A stretch of DNA of 60,063 nt, from NCBI GenBank assembly GCA_030428785.1, contig JAUIEF010000010.1, positions 1-60,063 on the forward strand. Direction: 5' to 3'. Positions 16,705 to 25,182 of the stretch are shown here, one piece after another. The translations under genes were made by a program, and so were the position numbers. The notes under the pieces are model-generated. The model made no database searches and was not told the DNA's origin. It worked only from the letters and a program-made list of their open reading frames with translations. The stretch's first letter is position 1. Every line of letters begins with the position of its first letter. Origin of the DNA: a bacterium (lineage in GTDB: Bacteria > Planctomycetota > B15-G4).

Positions 16705-17079
16705 ATGATCCAGCGGGTCGAAGCAGGGAGAGAGCTCAGCCAGACCGCGCTCGCGCAGCTCGGGAAGTCGTTGCCCGAGCTCATCGAGCAGGGCGTCACG
16801 AGCTTCGTGGTGGACACCTCTAAGGTGCTCGAGTTCGACTCGGCCACGCTCGAGGCGATCCTGGAGTTCGACGCGCTCGTGCGCAGCCGCGGCCTGGACG
16901 TGCAGTTCGACCGGCCGTCCCCGGTGCTCTACCAGGCGCTCTTCATCACGGGCCTGGCCGACCGGCTGGACGTCCGCGTCGACGGCATGGGGTCCCCGTC
17001 CACGGGGTCCGCCTCGAACGGGTCCGCGCCGAAGGCCGCGGCCGACGCCGGCAAGCCCTCGGGAGGGAAGTCGTCGTGA
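16705..17079 (+). CDS. STAS-domain protein in the secretion operon
   Basis: At 124 residues it is a single STAS domain: RELSQTALAQLGKSLPELIE, VTSFVVDTSKVLEFDSATLEAILEF has the strand-loop-helix in which SpoIIAA-type proteins carry a phosphorylatable Ser/Thr (here the DS-AT segment), then FDRPSPVLYQALFITGL. A Ser/Gly/Ala/Lys-rich tail follows. STAS proteins act as anti-sigma antagonists or as small adaptors such as MlaB. It sits between secretin and ATPase genes with a 7-base gap and a 4-base overlap, so it probably belongs to the machine or its regulation; that role is inferred. Confidence 0.72.
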   Translation: MIQRVEAGRELSQTALAQLGKSLPELIEQGVTSFVVDTSKVLEFDSATLEAILEFDALVRSRGLDVQFDRPSPVLYQALFITGLADRLDVRVDGMGSPSTGSASNGSAPKAAADAGKPSGGKSS

Positions 17080-18806
17080 CCGTCGTCGGGCTCAGCCACA
17101 ACCAGCTCGAGCGCACGCTGCGTGAGTCGGGGCTCGTCTCGCCCGACGAGCTCCAGCGCGGCCTCGACGCCGCTCCGGCCAACGACCACGAGAGCCTCGC
17201 CGACCGGCTGCTCCGGCTCGGCGTCCTCGACGAGGAGACGCTCCTCAAGGTCGTCGCCATCCAGAACGGGCTGCCGTTCGTCCGGATCATCCCCGGGCTC
17301 GGCGACCCCGGGCTCTCGGACGTGCTCGACAAGGACTGGGCGCGCACCCGCACGGTGCTCCCGCTCTACCGCGTCCACGGCGAGCTCACGTGCGCGATCG
17401 CCGACCCGACCGACCTGTTCACGATCGACGCGCTGCGACGCCTGACCGGGCTCAAGCTGCGCCTCGTCGTCGCGTCGGCGGACGAGATCTCGCAGGGCCT
17501 CAGCCGCTCGAACGACACCATGACCGACCTCATGGTGGACGACATGATCCGCGAGGTCGGCGACGAGGTCGGCGAGGTCGACGACCTCGAGCTCGTCGAG
17601 GGCAAGTCCGACGAGATCGACGCCCTCGAGGCGAAGGCCGGCACCTCGCCGGTCGTCCGCTTCGTGAACGCGATCATCCTGAAGGCCATCCAGGACAGCG
17701 CGTCGGACATCCACATCGAGCCCGACGAGCACGAGCTGCGCGTGCGCTTCCGCATCGACGGCGTGCTCCGCCAGGACGACAAGATCAAGCCGCCGCTCGG
17801 CCTCGCGCCCGCGATCGTGTCCCGCATCAAGATCATGTCCGGCCTGGACATCGCGGAGCGCCGCGCGCCGCAGGACGGGCGCATGCGCGTCAACGCGAGC
17901 GGCCGCGCCATCGACCTCCGCGTGTCGATCATCCCGACCGACTGCGGCGAGAAGGTCGTCATCCGTATCCTCGACCGCAACTCGATGATGGGGGACCTCA
18001 CGGCGCTCGGCCTGAGTCCGCGCATCCTCGAGGGGCTGACGCACCAGGTCATGCAGCCCAACGGCGTCATCCTCGTGACGGGGCCGACCGGCTCCGGCAA
18101 GACGACCACGCTGTACGCCGCCCTCGCGACGATCAACTCGCTCGACCGCAACATCTGCACGGTCGAGGACCCGACCGAGTACAGCCTGCCGATCATCAAC
18201 CAGATGCAGGTCAACGAGCGCGCCGGCCTGACGTTCGCGTCCGCGCTGCGCGCCCTCCTGCGTCAGGACCCCGACGTCATGATGGTCGGTGAGATCCGCG
18301 ACTCCGAGACGGCGAAGATCGCCATCGAGGCGGCGCTCACCGGTCACCTCGTGTTCTCGACGCTGCACACGAACGACGCCATCGCGGCCATCCCGCGCAT
18401 GGTGAACATGGGCGTCGAGTCCTACCTGCTGGCCGCGGCCGTGAACGCCGTGCTCGCCCAGCGCCTCGTCCGTCGCGTCTGCGGCAACTGCAAGATCGAG
18501 GAGGCGCCGGACGACCGTCAGCGCGAGGTCTTCGAGCTCAACGAGCTCGAGGTCGAGTCGGTCGTGCGCGGCGAGGGCTGCAAGAGCTGCAGCGGCCTCG
18601 GCTACGCGGGCCGCGTCGGCATCCACGAGCTCTTCCAGATCGACGACGCACTGCGCGACGTCATCACCACGGACCCCTCGCTCTCGAAGCTGCGCCGCCT
18701 GGCGGCCGAGAAGGGGCACAAGAAACTGGCGTACGACGGACTCGTGAAGGTGGGTCAGGGCCTGACGACCTTCGACGAGGTCATGCGCGTCGCGGAGATC
18801 AAGTGA
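17076..18806 (+). CDS. gspE: Type II secretion/type IV pilus assembly ATPase GspE/PilB
   Basis: At 576 residues it powers pseudopilus assembly. It has an N-terminal MshEN/T2SSE_N domain (LERTLRESGLVSPDELQ, LLRLGVLDEETLLKVVAIQNG), a linker, then the N2 and ATPase domains. Visible motifs: ASDIHIEP, Walker [10 protein letters not shown] near 336, Asp-box VEDPTEY, Walker B LRQDPDVMMVGEIRD, His-box GHLVFSTLHTND. A zinc-binding module with CGNC near 469 and CKSC near 501 is present, as in PilB/GspE. It starts at GTG 17076, overlapping the STAS gene, and shares one base with gspF. Confidence 0.94.
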   Translation: MTVVGLSHNQLERTLRESGLVSPDELQRGLDAAPANDHESLADRLLRLGVLDEETLLKVVAIQNGLPFVRIIPGLGDPGLSDVLDKDWARTRTVLPLYRVHGELTCAIADPTDLFTIDALRRLTGLKLRLVVASADEISQGLSRSNDTMTDLMVDDMIREVGDEVGEVDDLELVEGKSDEIDALEAKAGTSPVVRFVNAIILKAIQDSASDIHIEPDEHELRVRFRIDGVLRQDDKIKPPLGLAPAIVSRIKIMSGLDIAERRAPQDGRMRVNASGRAIDLRVSIIPTDCGEKVVIRILDRNSMMGDLTALGLSPRILEGLTHQVMQPNGVILVTGPTGSGKTTTLYAALATINSLDRNICTVEDPTEYSLPIINQMQVNERAGLTFASALRALLRQDPDVMMVGEIRDSETAKIAIEAALTGHLVFSTLHTNDAIAAIPRMVNMGVESYLLAAAVNAVLAQRLVRRVCGNCKIEEAPDDRQREVFELNELEVESVVRGEGCKSCSGLGYAGRVGIHELFQIDDALRDVITTDPSLSKLRRLAAEKGHKKLAYDGLVKVGQGLTTFDEVMRVAEIK

Positions 18807-19933
18807 TGAGCAGTGCCGGTGCCGCACCGTCCGTCGGCGTCCCCGAGACGGGGATCGACCGCTTCAAGACCTCCGTGCGCGTCGCCATCAAGCGCATGCA
18901 GGTGCCCCAGGAGCAGATCCTGGACGTCGTGACGCAGCTCGCGATCATGTTCGACACCGGCCTCAACCTCAGCCAGGCGCTCGAGGTCCTCGAGAAGCAG
19001 GCGGCGACGCCGCAGCTCTCCGAGTTCGTCGGCGGCATCCGCCGCGGGGTCGAGAACGGCAAGCCGCTCTCCACGTCGATGGCGCAGCAGGACTGGGCCT
19101 TCTCGCCCGTCGCGCTCGCGCTCGTCCGCGCGGGCGAGATGACCGGCGACCTCGGCACCATGCTCATGAAGGTCGCGGCCTTCATGGAGCGCGACATCTC
19201 CACGCGCAAGAAGGTGCGCAGCGCCATGTCGTACCCGGCCTTCATGGCCGTCATGGCGACGTGCGTGGTCATCTTCCTGCTCGTGAACGTCTTCCCGAAG
19301 TTCGCCGAGCTGTTCGGCGACCAGCCGGACAAGCTGCCCGGCCCGACGCGCTTCTTCCTCAACCTGTCGGACATCCTGCGCGCGCACGGCGCGTGGCTGT
19401 TCCCGGTGGGGCTGCTCGGCCTGGCCGGCGGCATCTGGGCCATCCGGTCGCCCGAGGGACGCCGCGTCTTCGACCCGTTCTTCCTGCGCCTGCCCGCCTT
19501 CGGCAAGCTCATCAAGGCCGTCTCGATCTCCCGTTCGTTCCACGTGCTCGGCGTCATGATGAACGCCGGCCTCAACGTGCTCGAGGCGCTCCAGCTCGCG
19601 GCCGACGTCGCCGGCAACCACCGCTACGTCGACCTGTGGATGGAGACCAAGAAGAAGGTCGAGAACGGGCACGACATCTCCGAGACGCTCATGGACAACC
19701 CGCTCATCCCGCCGGCCGAGGCGGCGATGATCTCGCTGGGCGAGCGCTCGGGCACGCTGCCGACCGTGCTGGCCAAGATCACGGGGCACCACGAGAAGAA
19801 GGTCGAGGCCGCGATCAAGGCGTTCGTCGCCGTCATCGAGCCGGCCATGACCATCATCATGGGCGCCGTCGTCGCGCTCATCGTGTCCAGTCTCATCATG
19901 CCGATGTTCGCGATCAGCCAGGTCATGAAGTGA
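18806..19933 (+). CDS. gspF: Inner-membrane platform protein GspF/PilC
   Basis: At 375 residues it shows two GspF domains: the first around residues 45-175 (DVVTQLAIMFDTGLNLSQAL, LSTSMAQQDWAFSPVALALV, MSYPAFMAVMATCVVIFLLV) and the second around 240-370 (SRSFHVLGVMMNAGLNVLEA, MISLGERSGTLPTVL, IEPAMTIIMGAVVALIVSSL). Membrane segments lie near 150, 200 and 350. It anchors the rotating platform for pseudopilus assembly with GspE. ATG 18806 overlaps the gspE stop; GTG 18803 is an alternative. Confidence 0.93.
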   Translation: MSSAGAAPSVGVPETGIDRFKTSVRVAIKRMQVPQEQILDVVTQLAIMFDTGLNLSQALEVLEKQAATPQLSEFVGGIRRGVENGKPLSTSMAQQDWAFSPVALALVRAGEMTGDLGTMLMKVAAFMERDISTRKKVRSAMSYPAFMAVMATCVVIFLLVNVFPKFAELFGDQPDKLPGPTRFFLNLSDILRAHGAWLFPVGLLGLAGGIWAIRSPEGRRVFDPFFLRLPAFGKLIKAVSISRSFHVLGVMMNAGLNVLEALQLAADVAGNHRYVDLWMETKKKVENGHDISETLMDNPLIPPAEAAMISLGERSGTLPTVLAKITGHHEKKVEAAIKAFVAVIEPAMTIIMGAVVALIVSSLIMPMFAISQVMK

Positions 19934-19958
19934 CCCGGGCGCCTGCGAGGAGAGCGCC

Positions 19959-21164
19959 ATGCACCCGGAGACCGGCTCGCCGCGCGGCCGCAAGCTGCGG
20001 TTCGCCACCCTCCTGCTGATCGGGTTCGCGATCGCCGTCGCGCTGGAGCAGTCCACGGGGCTGCTCGTCGGCGACGACGATCCGGGCGTCGCGGCGGGGA
20101 CGCGTGAGGCGCTCCCGGTCGAGCAGGCGCTCGAGGCCGTCGCGGCGTCCGTGAAGTCCGCCTGGGTCGTGCGCGGGAACGCGCGCAGCCTCGTCGTCGT
20201 CGACTCGCTGGGTCGCCGGACCGAGTACACCGCCGCCGACGACGTGCTCGCCGTCCGGCGGCCGGACGGCCGCTCCGGCGTGCTCGCCTCGGGACTGCGC
20301 GGCGTCGCGTTCCGCACGTCGACCCGTCGTCGTCTCCGCGAGGGCGAGCCCGTGCGCCTCGACGGCGCGGCCTGGCGCCGGCTCGTCGACGTCACCGAGC
20401 CGCTGGTCCTCGCCCCGGGCACGTCGCTCTCGGTGGGCGTGACGCTCGGCAGCCAGGCCCCGCTCACCGTCTCCCGCGTCGACGGCGTCCCCGAGCAGCT
20501 CATCCACTGCGAGCCCTCGGTCCTCGCGCTCGACATGGCCGGCGTCCCGCGGCACGTGCCGTGCGACGTGCACGCGCGGGGTGATCGAGAGGGCGCGGCG
20601 CGCATCCGCGTGGCGCTCCACGAGGGCTTCGCGCCCGACGACGCGCGGCCCTTCGGCGGGGCCCTCGCGTCCGTCGCCGTGGACCTGGCCGAGCTGCCCG
20701 CCTGGCCGTCGGCCGCGCGCGACACGTGCTGGCTCTGCCCGATCCGGCCGGAGCTCCCGGGGGGCGCCGAGTCGCCGTCGGTCCGGCTCGACGTCTCGGC
20801 GCTGCGCGCCACGATGGCGCCCGGCCGCGCGTACGCCTTCGTGCTCACCGTCGAGGGCGACCGGCCCGTCGTGCTCGGCGCCGGTCCCGCCGCCCGCGCC
20901 CGCAGCTCGGGCGTGGCCTTCCGGCCGGGCGAGGACGCGCTCTTCGAGCCCGTGCCGTGGCGCATCCCGGCGCGCCTCGACGGCTCCCGCCTCTTCACGC
21001 GCACCGTGCCGCACGACGTCGTCGATCGCGTGACCGTCGAGGTCACCGCCGCCGATGGACGTCGCCACGCCGTCGAGGCCGCCGTCGCCGGGCAGGCGGC
21101 CGCCACGCACGCCTGGCTCGGCGCCGTCGGCGGCGACCTGCCCGACCTGGAGTCCGTCCCATGA
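19959..21164 (+). CDS. Membrane-anchored protein of unknown function in the secretion operon
   Basis: This 401-residue protein has one N-terminal membrane segment (FATLLLIGFAIAVALEQ) and a large extracytoplasmic part dominated by beta structure. The first half has a pseudopilin-like ending motif (KSAWVVRGNARSLVVVDSLG, TEYTAADDVLAVRR), while the rest looks like Ig- or carbohydrate-binding-like beta domains. I do not recognise a family. AGGAGAG 8 bases before ATG 19959 supports the start. It lies 25 bases after gspF and overlaps the next pseudopilin by ATGA, so it is firmly within the operon and may be an accessory subunit such as a GspN-like or minor component. Confidence 0.6.
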   Translation: MHPETGSPRGRKLRFATLLLIGFAIAVALEQSTGLLVGDDDPGVAAGTREALPVEQALEAVAASVKSAWVVRGNARSLVVVDSLGRRTEYTAADDVLAVRRPDGRSGVLASGLRGVAFRTSTRRRLREGEPVRLDGAAWRRLVDVTEPLVLAPGTSLSVGVTLGSQAPLTVSRVDGVPEQLIHCEPSVLALDMAGVPRHVPCDVHARGDREGAARIRVALHEGFAPDDARPFGGALASVAVDLAELPAWPSAARDTCWLCPIRPELPGGAESPSVRLDVSALRATMAPGRAYAFVLTVEGDRPVVLGAGPAARARSSGVAFRPGEDALFEPVPWRIPARLDGSRLFTRTVPHDVVDRVTVEVTAADGRRHAVEAAVAGQAAATHAWLGAVGGDLPDLESVP

Positions 21165-21670
21165 CGTCGCCCGCGCGACCCGCCCGCACCCGTGCGGGCT
21201 TCACGCTGCTCGAGGTGCTCGTCGCGACGGTGCTCGTCGGCGTCGCCGTCGTGAGCACGTCCTGGGCCATGACGGCCGCCGCGCGCGCCAAGGTCGAGCG
21301 CGAGCTGGCCGACCCGATCTCCGCCGAGCTCGTCGCGCAGGAGGTCTACGAGCTGGCGAAGTCCCTGCCGTCGGAGCCGAGCGGCACGCACGGCGTGACG
21401 GACCCCGCCGGCGTCGTCGCGCTCGACTCGCTCGTCGGCGCGAAGTTCTCGCCGCCCATCAAGGCGGACGGCACGGCGGACACGTCGCTCGCGGGGTGGG
21501 GGCAGGTCGTGGACCTCAGTGTGTACGGCATCTCGGACCTCGACTCGGCGACGCTCGACTCCGCGCTCACGGAGCTCGGCAAGGGCGACCCGAAGCTGTT
21601 CCAGCTGTGCGTGACGGTGACCAAGGACGGAGCGGAGGTGGACACGTGGCGATGGTTCCTGACTCCGTGA
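21161..21670 (+). CDS. Prepilin-like protein (GspI/J-type), second module
   Basis: At 169 residues it has a textbook prepilin N-terminus: RTRAG then FTLLEVLVATVLVGVAVVST, Glu at +5. The body has a helix (ELVAQEVYELAKSLPSE) and a C-terminal strand pair ending in TWRWFLTP. It resembles the protein at 10445 in arrangement (LMLAQEIHEAALLLPWE, ending TFKWWISEPG). It starts the second three-gene pseudopilin module and overlaps both neighbours (4 and 25 bases), indicating tight translational coupling. Confidence 0.75.
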   Translation: MTSPARPARTRAGFTLLEVLVATVLVGVAVVSTSWAMTAAARAKVERELADPISAELVAQEVYELAKSLPSEPSGTHGVTDPAGVVALDSLVGAKFSPPIKADGTADTSLAGWGQVVDLSVYGISDLDSATLDSALTELGKGDPKLFQLCVTVTKDGAEVDTWRWFLTP

Positions 21671-22686
21671 CGGTCCGCTCCGTGCGACGCGCGGACGGCG
21701 GCTTCGTCGTCATCGCGGTGCTCCTGGTGATCTCCGTGATCGCCGTCATGGGAACCGCGTACGTCCGCCACGTCGACGCCGACCGCCGGGACTCCGAGCT
21801 CTCCGCGCAGGCCCTGGACCGCCGCGCGGCGCTCGAGTCCGGCGCCGAGGTCGCGCGCAAGGCGGTCCACGTGGGCAAGGCCCTCGACATGACCCACGTC
21901 GACGCGGGTCAGTCGAGCGCCGACATCGAGTCCGGCACGGTCGCGCCGAGCCGGAGCCGGCTCTTCGTGCGCGCCGTCGGTGACGACGGCGTGGGCGCGA
22001 CGGCGCTGGCCGAGACGGCCTGGGTGCCGATGGGCGAGGCCGAGCACCCGGACGCGCTCCCGCGCCTCGATTCCTCCGCGCTCTACGACCTCCTCGCGGA
22101 CACGTCCGTCACGCACCACGTCGTCACGGGCAGCACGACGATCTCGGACACGGTCCTCGAAGGCGTCGTCGTCGTCTCGAACTCGTCGGTGCTCTACCTC
22201 TCCGACGTGGCGGTCAACGGCTGCATCGTCTCGGAGGACGCGCTCACCGGCGGCGACTTCGGTGACTACGACAAGGCGACGCTCCCCGCGGTCGTCATCA
22301 ACGGCAACGTGCGGATCGACGCGGCGGACTTCCTGCCCGGCGTCGCGGTCTGCATGCCCGACGGGCTCCTCATGACCTCGTCGGCGGAGAGCCGCATCCA
22401 GATCGACGGCGACGTCGTCGCGCACTCGCTGTTCCTCGAGCAGCCGGGGACGCTCTCGGGCAGCGTCGCCGCCGTGGAGAGCACGCTGCACGCGTCCTTC
22501 GACCGGCCCGGCGCCGGCCGCCGTCCGCAGGAGTGGTCGCCGTCCCTCGACACCTCGCGCGCGCCGATGGACGTGGACTTCATGGCGTTCGTCCCGCGCG
22601 TCGTCACCGTCGACGACCTCACGGCGATCTCGCAGCTCGAGCTGCCGTCCGTCGGCGACGTCGACGACGAGGAGGGCGGCGAGTGA
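21646..22686 (+). CDS. GspK/PilX-like minor pseudopilin with a beta-rich domain, second module
   Basis: With GTG 21646 as start the product has 346 residues; GGAGG lies 6 bases before it, and ATG 21652 is an alternative. After ADGG comes the hydrophobic helix FVVIAVLLVISVIAVMGTAY without Glu at +5, then the SELSAQALDRRAALESGAEV region. The rest is beta-repeat-rich (HHVVTGSTTISDTVLEGVVV, VLYLSDVAVNGCIVS, AVVINGNVRIDA, IQIDGDVVAHSLFLE) and ends GRRPQEWS, clearly paralogous to the protein at 11005. It overlaps the upstream gene by 25 bases and the next by 4. Confidence 0.7.
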   Translation: MAMVPDSVTVRSVRRADGGFVVIAVLLVISVIAVMGTAYVRHVDADRRDSELSAQALDRRAALESGAEVARKAVHVGKALDMTHVDAGQSSADIESGTVAPSRSRLFVRAVGDDGVGATALAETAWVPMGEAEHPDALPRLDSSALYDLLADTSVTHHVVTGSTTISDTVLEGVVVVSNSSVLYLSDVAVNGCIVSEDALTGGDFGDYDKATLPAVVINGNVRIDAADFLPGVAVCMPDGLLMTSSAESRIQIDGDVVAHSLFLEQPGTLSGSVAAVESTLHASFDRPGAGRRPQEWSPSLDTSRAPMDVDFMAFVPRVVTVDDLTAISQLELPSVGDVDDEEGGE

Positions 22687-23174
22687 CGACCGCGCGCTCC
22701 ACGCGACGCCTCCGCGGCTTCACCCTGGTCGAGCTCCTCGTGACGAGCGTGGTGCTCGCGCTCCTGGCCGGCATGCTCGCGATGAGCACCGTCGGCGAGG
22801 CGGGGTACACGCTCGACATCGTCGCGATGCAGGTCGAGGACGCGGTGGACCGCGCCCGCTCGCTCGCCCGGTCGAACCGCGCCGCGTACGGCGTGGTGTT
22901 CGACGTCGGCTCCGACCGCATCGCCGTGGCGGACGAGACCGGGACGGTCGTCACCGACCCGCTCACCAAGAAGGACTACGTCCTCGACTTCGTGTCGCCG
23001 GGGCAGCCGCGGCGCATCGACATCGCCGCGGCCGACTTCGGCGCCGCGGGGCCCGCGCTGCTCATCGACCCGCAGGGCGTCCCCGTGGCGGGAGGGACGG
23101 TCGTCGTGACGCACGGGTCCCTGCGCCGCACCTTCCTGTTCGACGCCGCGACGGGGACCGTCTCCACGCTCTAG
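22683..23174 (+). CDS. GspH-like minor pseudopilin, second module
   Basis: At 163 residues it starts at GTG 22683 inside the previous stop. The prepilin N-terminus is RRLRG then FTLVELLVTSVVLALLAGML with Glu at +5. The body matches the protein at 11996: VEDAVDRARSLARSNRAAYG, YVLDFVSPGQPRRIDI, LLIDPQGVPVAGGTVVVTHG and LRRTFLFDAATGTV. It is the last gene of the 12.7-kb operon; a gene with its own -10-like element follows. Confidence 0.8.
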   Translation: MTTARSTRRLRGFTLVELLVTSVVLALLAGMLAMSTVGEAGYTLDIVAMQVEDAVDRARSLARSNRAAYGVVFDVGSDRIAVADETGTVVTDPLTKKDYVLDFVSPGQPRRIDIAAADFGAAGPALLIDPQGVPVAGGTVVVTHGSLRRTFLFDAATGTVSTL

Positions 23175-23220
23175 CGGACGGTCCCCCGGGTCCCGTGCGT
23201 TCCGGCGGCGCGCCGTGTCG

Positions 23221-23226
23221 TACACT
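23221..23226 (+). promoter_or_regulatory. -10-like TACACT just before the M20 peptidase start
   Basis: TACACT ends 6 bases before ATG 23233, which would give a leaderless transcript. No clear -35 box is visible. Confidence 0.3.
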
Positions 23227-23232
23227 CGGGCC

Positions 23233-24372
23233 ATGCGCCCGGACGTGGTCACGCTGACGGAGCGGCTCGTGCGCGTCGACTCGGCGCCGGGGCGGTCCAC
23301 CCTGCCCGTCGTCGGCGTCCTCGCGGAGGAGCTGCGCGCGCTCGGCGCGACGGTCCGCCTGCAGGACGGCTCGCACGGCGGCGTCGAGCAGCAGAACCTC
23401 GTCGCGCGCTTCGGGGGCGACGGCCCCGCGGGACTCGTGCTGGCCGGGCACATCGACACGGTGCCGTGGACCGAGGGCCAGCGCGCGACGATCCTCCCCG
23501 AGCGCGCGGGCGACCGCCTCTTCGGTCGCGGGACGTGCGACATGAAGGGTGCGGTGGCGTGCCAGCTCGAGGCCGCGGCCGCGCGCGCCGACCGGCTGCG
23601 CAGACCGCTCGTCCTCGCGTGGACCTACGCGGAGGAGGTGGGCTGCCACGGCGCGCTCCACCTCATCCGCGACCGGGCGCTCGCGGGCGACCTCTCGGAG
23701 GCCGTGTGCCTCGTGGGCGAGCCCACCGACCTCGTGCCCGTCACCGCGCACAAGGGCTACGGCGGCGTGCGCATCGAGCTGCGCGGCGAGTCCGCGCACA
23801 GCAGCGACCCCTGGGCGGGGGCGGACGCGTCGCTCGCGCTGGGCACGCTGCTCCGCGACCTCCACGAGCTTCGCGAGACCCTGCGCGACGAGGCGCCGCT
23901 CTCCACCGTCCACGACCCGCCGTGCACCACGCTCAACACGGGCGTCGTGCGCGCGGGCGCCGCGCGGAACCTCGTCCCGCCGACGGCCGTCGTCGAGCTC
24001 GAGTTCCGGCCGCTGCCCGGCGCCGATCTCGCGGACCTCGAGCGGCGCATCAAGGCGTGCGCCGACCTCGCGTGCGCGTCCGCCCCGGGCGTCTCGTGCG
24101 AGCTGCACTGGGAGGAGACACGCCCGGCCTTCGACCAGCCCGCCGCCGACCGGGTCGTGCGCTGGCTCGTGGAGGAGACCGGCAACGCCCCCGGCGCGGT
24201 GCCCTTCTACACGGAGGCGGAGCTCTACCGCGCGGGCCTGTCCGTGCCGACGGTCGTCTGCGGCCCGGGCTCGATCGCGCAGGCGCACCGCGCCGACGAG
24301 TGGATCACTTTCGACGCGCTGGGTGCGGGGCAGGACCTCTACGAGCGCGCGGTCGAGGTGTTCTGCTGCTGA
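23233..24372 (+). CDS. M20 family metallopeptidase/deacylase (ArgE/DapE-like)
   Basis: At 379 residues it has the M20 zinc-hydrolase pattern: LAGHIDTVPW (metal-binding His and catalytic Asp), GRGTCDMKG (bridging Asp), the Glu pair in YAEEVGCHG, VGEPTD, and the dimerisation domain with GVRIELRGESAHSS. Relatives remove acyl groups from N-acetylornithine, N-succinyl-diaminopimelate or dipeptides; the specific substrate cannot be told. GTG 23215 is a possible longer start, but the -10-like TACACT lies between it and ATG 23233. It converges on purQ with only 6 bases between stops. Confidence 0.88.
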   Translation: MRPDVVTLTERLVRVDSAPGRSTLPVVGVLAEELRALGATVRLQDGSHGGVEQQNLVARFGGDGPAGLVLAGHIDTVPWTEGQRATILPERAGDRLFGRGTCDMKGAVACQLEAAAARADRLRRPLVLAWTYAEEVGCHGALHLIRDRALAGDLSEAVCLVGEPTDLVPVTAHKGYGGVRIELRGESAHSSDPWAGADASLALGTLLRDLHELRETLRDEAPLSTVHDPPCTTLNTGVVRAGAARNLVPPTAVVELEFRPLPGADLADLERRIKACADLACASAPGVSCELHWEETRPAFDQPAADRVVRWLVEETGNAPGAVPFYTEAELYRAGLSVPTVVCGPGSIAQAHRADEWITFDALGAGQDLYERAVEVFCC

Positions 24373-24378
24373 GCGCGG

Positions 24379-25182
24379 TCAGCGCTCGCGGCGCACCCAG
24401 TCGCACGCGTTGAGGAAGAGCGGCGCGCCCGGGCCGAGGTCCGGCGGCCCGGAGCCGTCGTATCCGGCGCGGGTCCAGTCGGGGTGGTGGAACCCGAAGA
24501 GCGCGCGCTCGGGGTGCGGCATGAGGCCCAGCACGCGCCCGGTCCGATCGGTGAGGCCGGCGATCGCGTCCACGCTGCCGTTCGGGTTCGCGGGGTACGC
24601 GTCCGTGGGGCGCCCCGAACCGTCCGCGTAGCGGAACACGATGCGGTCCTCGTCCCGCAGGCGGGCGAGCAGCGCCTCGTCGCGGCACACGATGCGCCCC
24701 TCGGCGTGCGCGAGCGGCAGCTCGGGCGGCTCCATGTCGCCGACGAACACGCACGAGCGCGAGGCGATCGCGAGCTTCACCCAGCGGTCCTCGTACTTGT
24801 GCGACACGTTGTCCGTGAGGCTCACCTCGGGGCGGCCGAGCGGCGCGTCGAGGCCGGGCAGCAACCCGAGCCGCACGAGCACCTGGAAGCCGTTGCAGAT
24901 GCCGAGCACGAGCCCGCCCTCGTCGACGAAGCGCAGGAGCGGGTCGGCGAGGCGCGTGCCGAGCTCGGCGGCGAACACCGCGCCGGCGCCCACGTCGTCG
25001 CCGTAGGAGAAGCCGCCCGGCACGGCGAGCACGTGGTGCGCGAGCAGGCGCTCCGGCTCCGCGAGCAACGCGTTGACGTGGAGCGTCTCGGACGTCGCGC
25101 CGAAGCGCTCGAAGGCGTAGGCGGTCTCCCGCTCGCAGTTCGTGCCGGCGGCGCGCAGGACGAGGACGGAGGGCGTGGTCAC
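24379..25182 (-). CDS. purQ: Phosphoribosylformylglycinamidine synthase glutaminase subunit
   Basis: PurQ supplies ammonia from glutamine to PurL for FGAM synthesis in purine biosynthesis. At 267 residues it is a class I glutamine amidotransferase: VLRAAGTNCERETAYAF at the N-terminus, PGGFSYGDDVGAG, nucleophile elbow LGICNGFQ with Cys96, and the His-Glu pair in LMPHPERALF. It is slightly longer than B. subtilis PurQ and nearer the length of larger PurQ forms. It starts at GTG overlapping the purL stop (GTGA), the usual purL-purQ coupling. Confidence 0.95.
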   Translation of the reverse strand: MTTPSVLVLRAAGTNCERETAYAFERFGATSETLHVNALLAEPERLLAHHVLAVPGGFSYGDDVGAGAVFAAELGTRLADPLLRFVDEGGLVLGICNGFQVLVRLGLLPGLDAPLGRPEVSLTDNVSHKYEDRWVKLAIASRSCVFVGDMEPPELPLAHAEGRIVCRDEALLARLRDEDRIVFRYADGSGRPTDAYPANPNGSVDAIAGLTDRTGRVLGLMPHPERALFGFHHPDWTRAGYDGSGPPDLGPGAPLFLNACDWVRRER

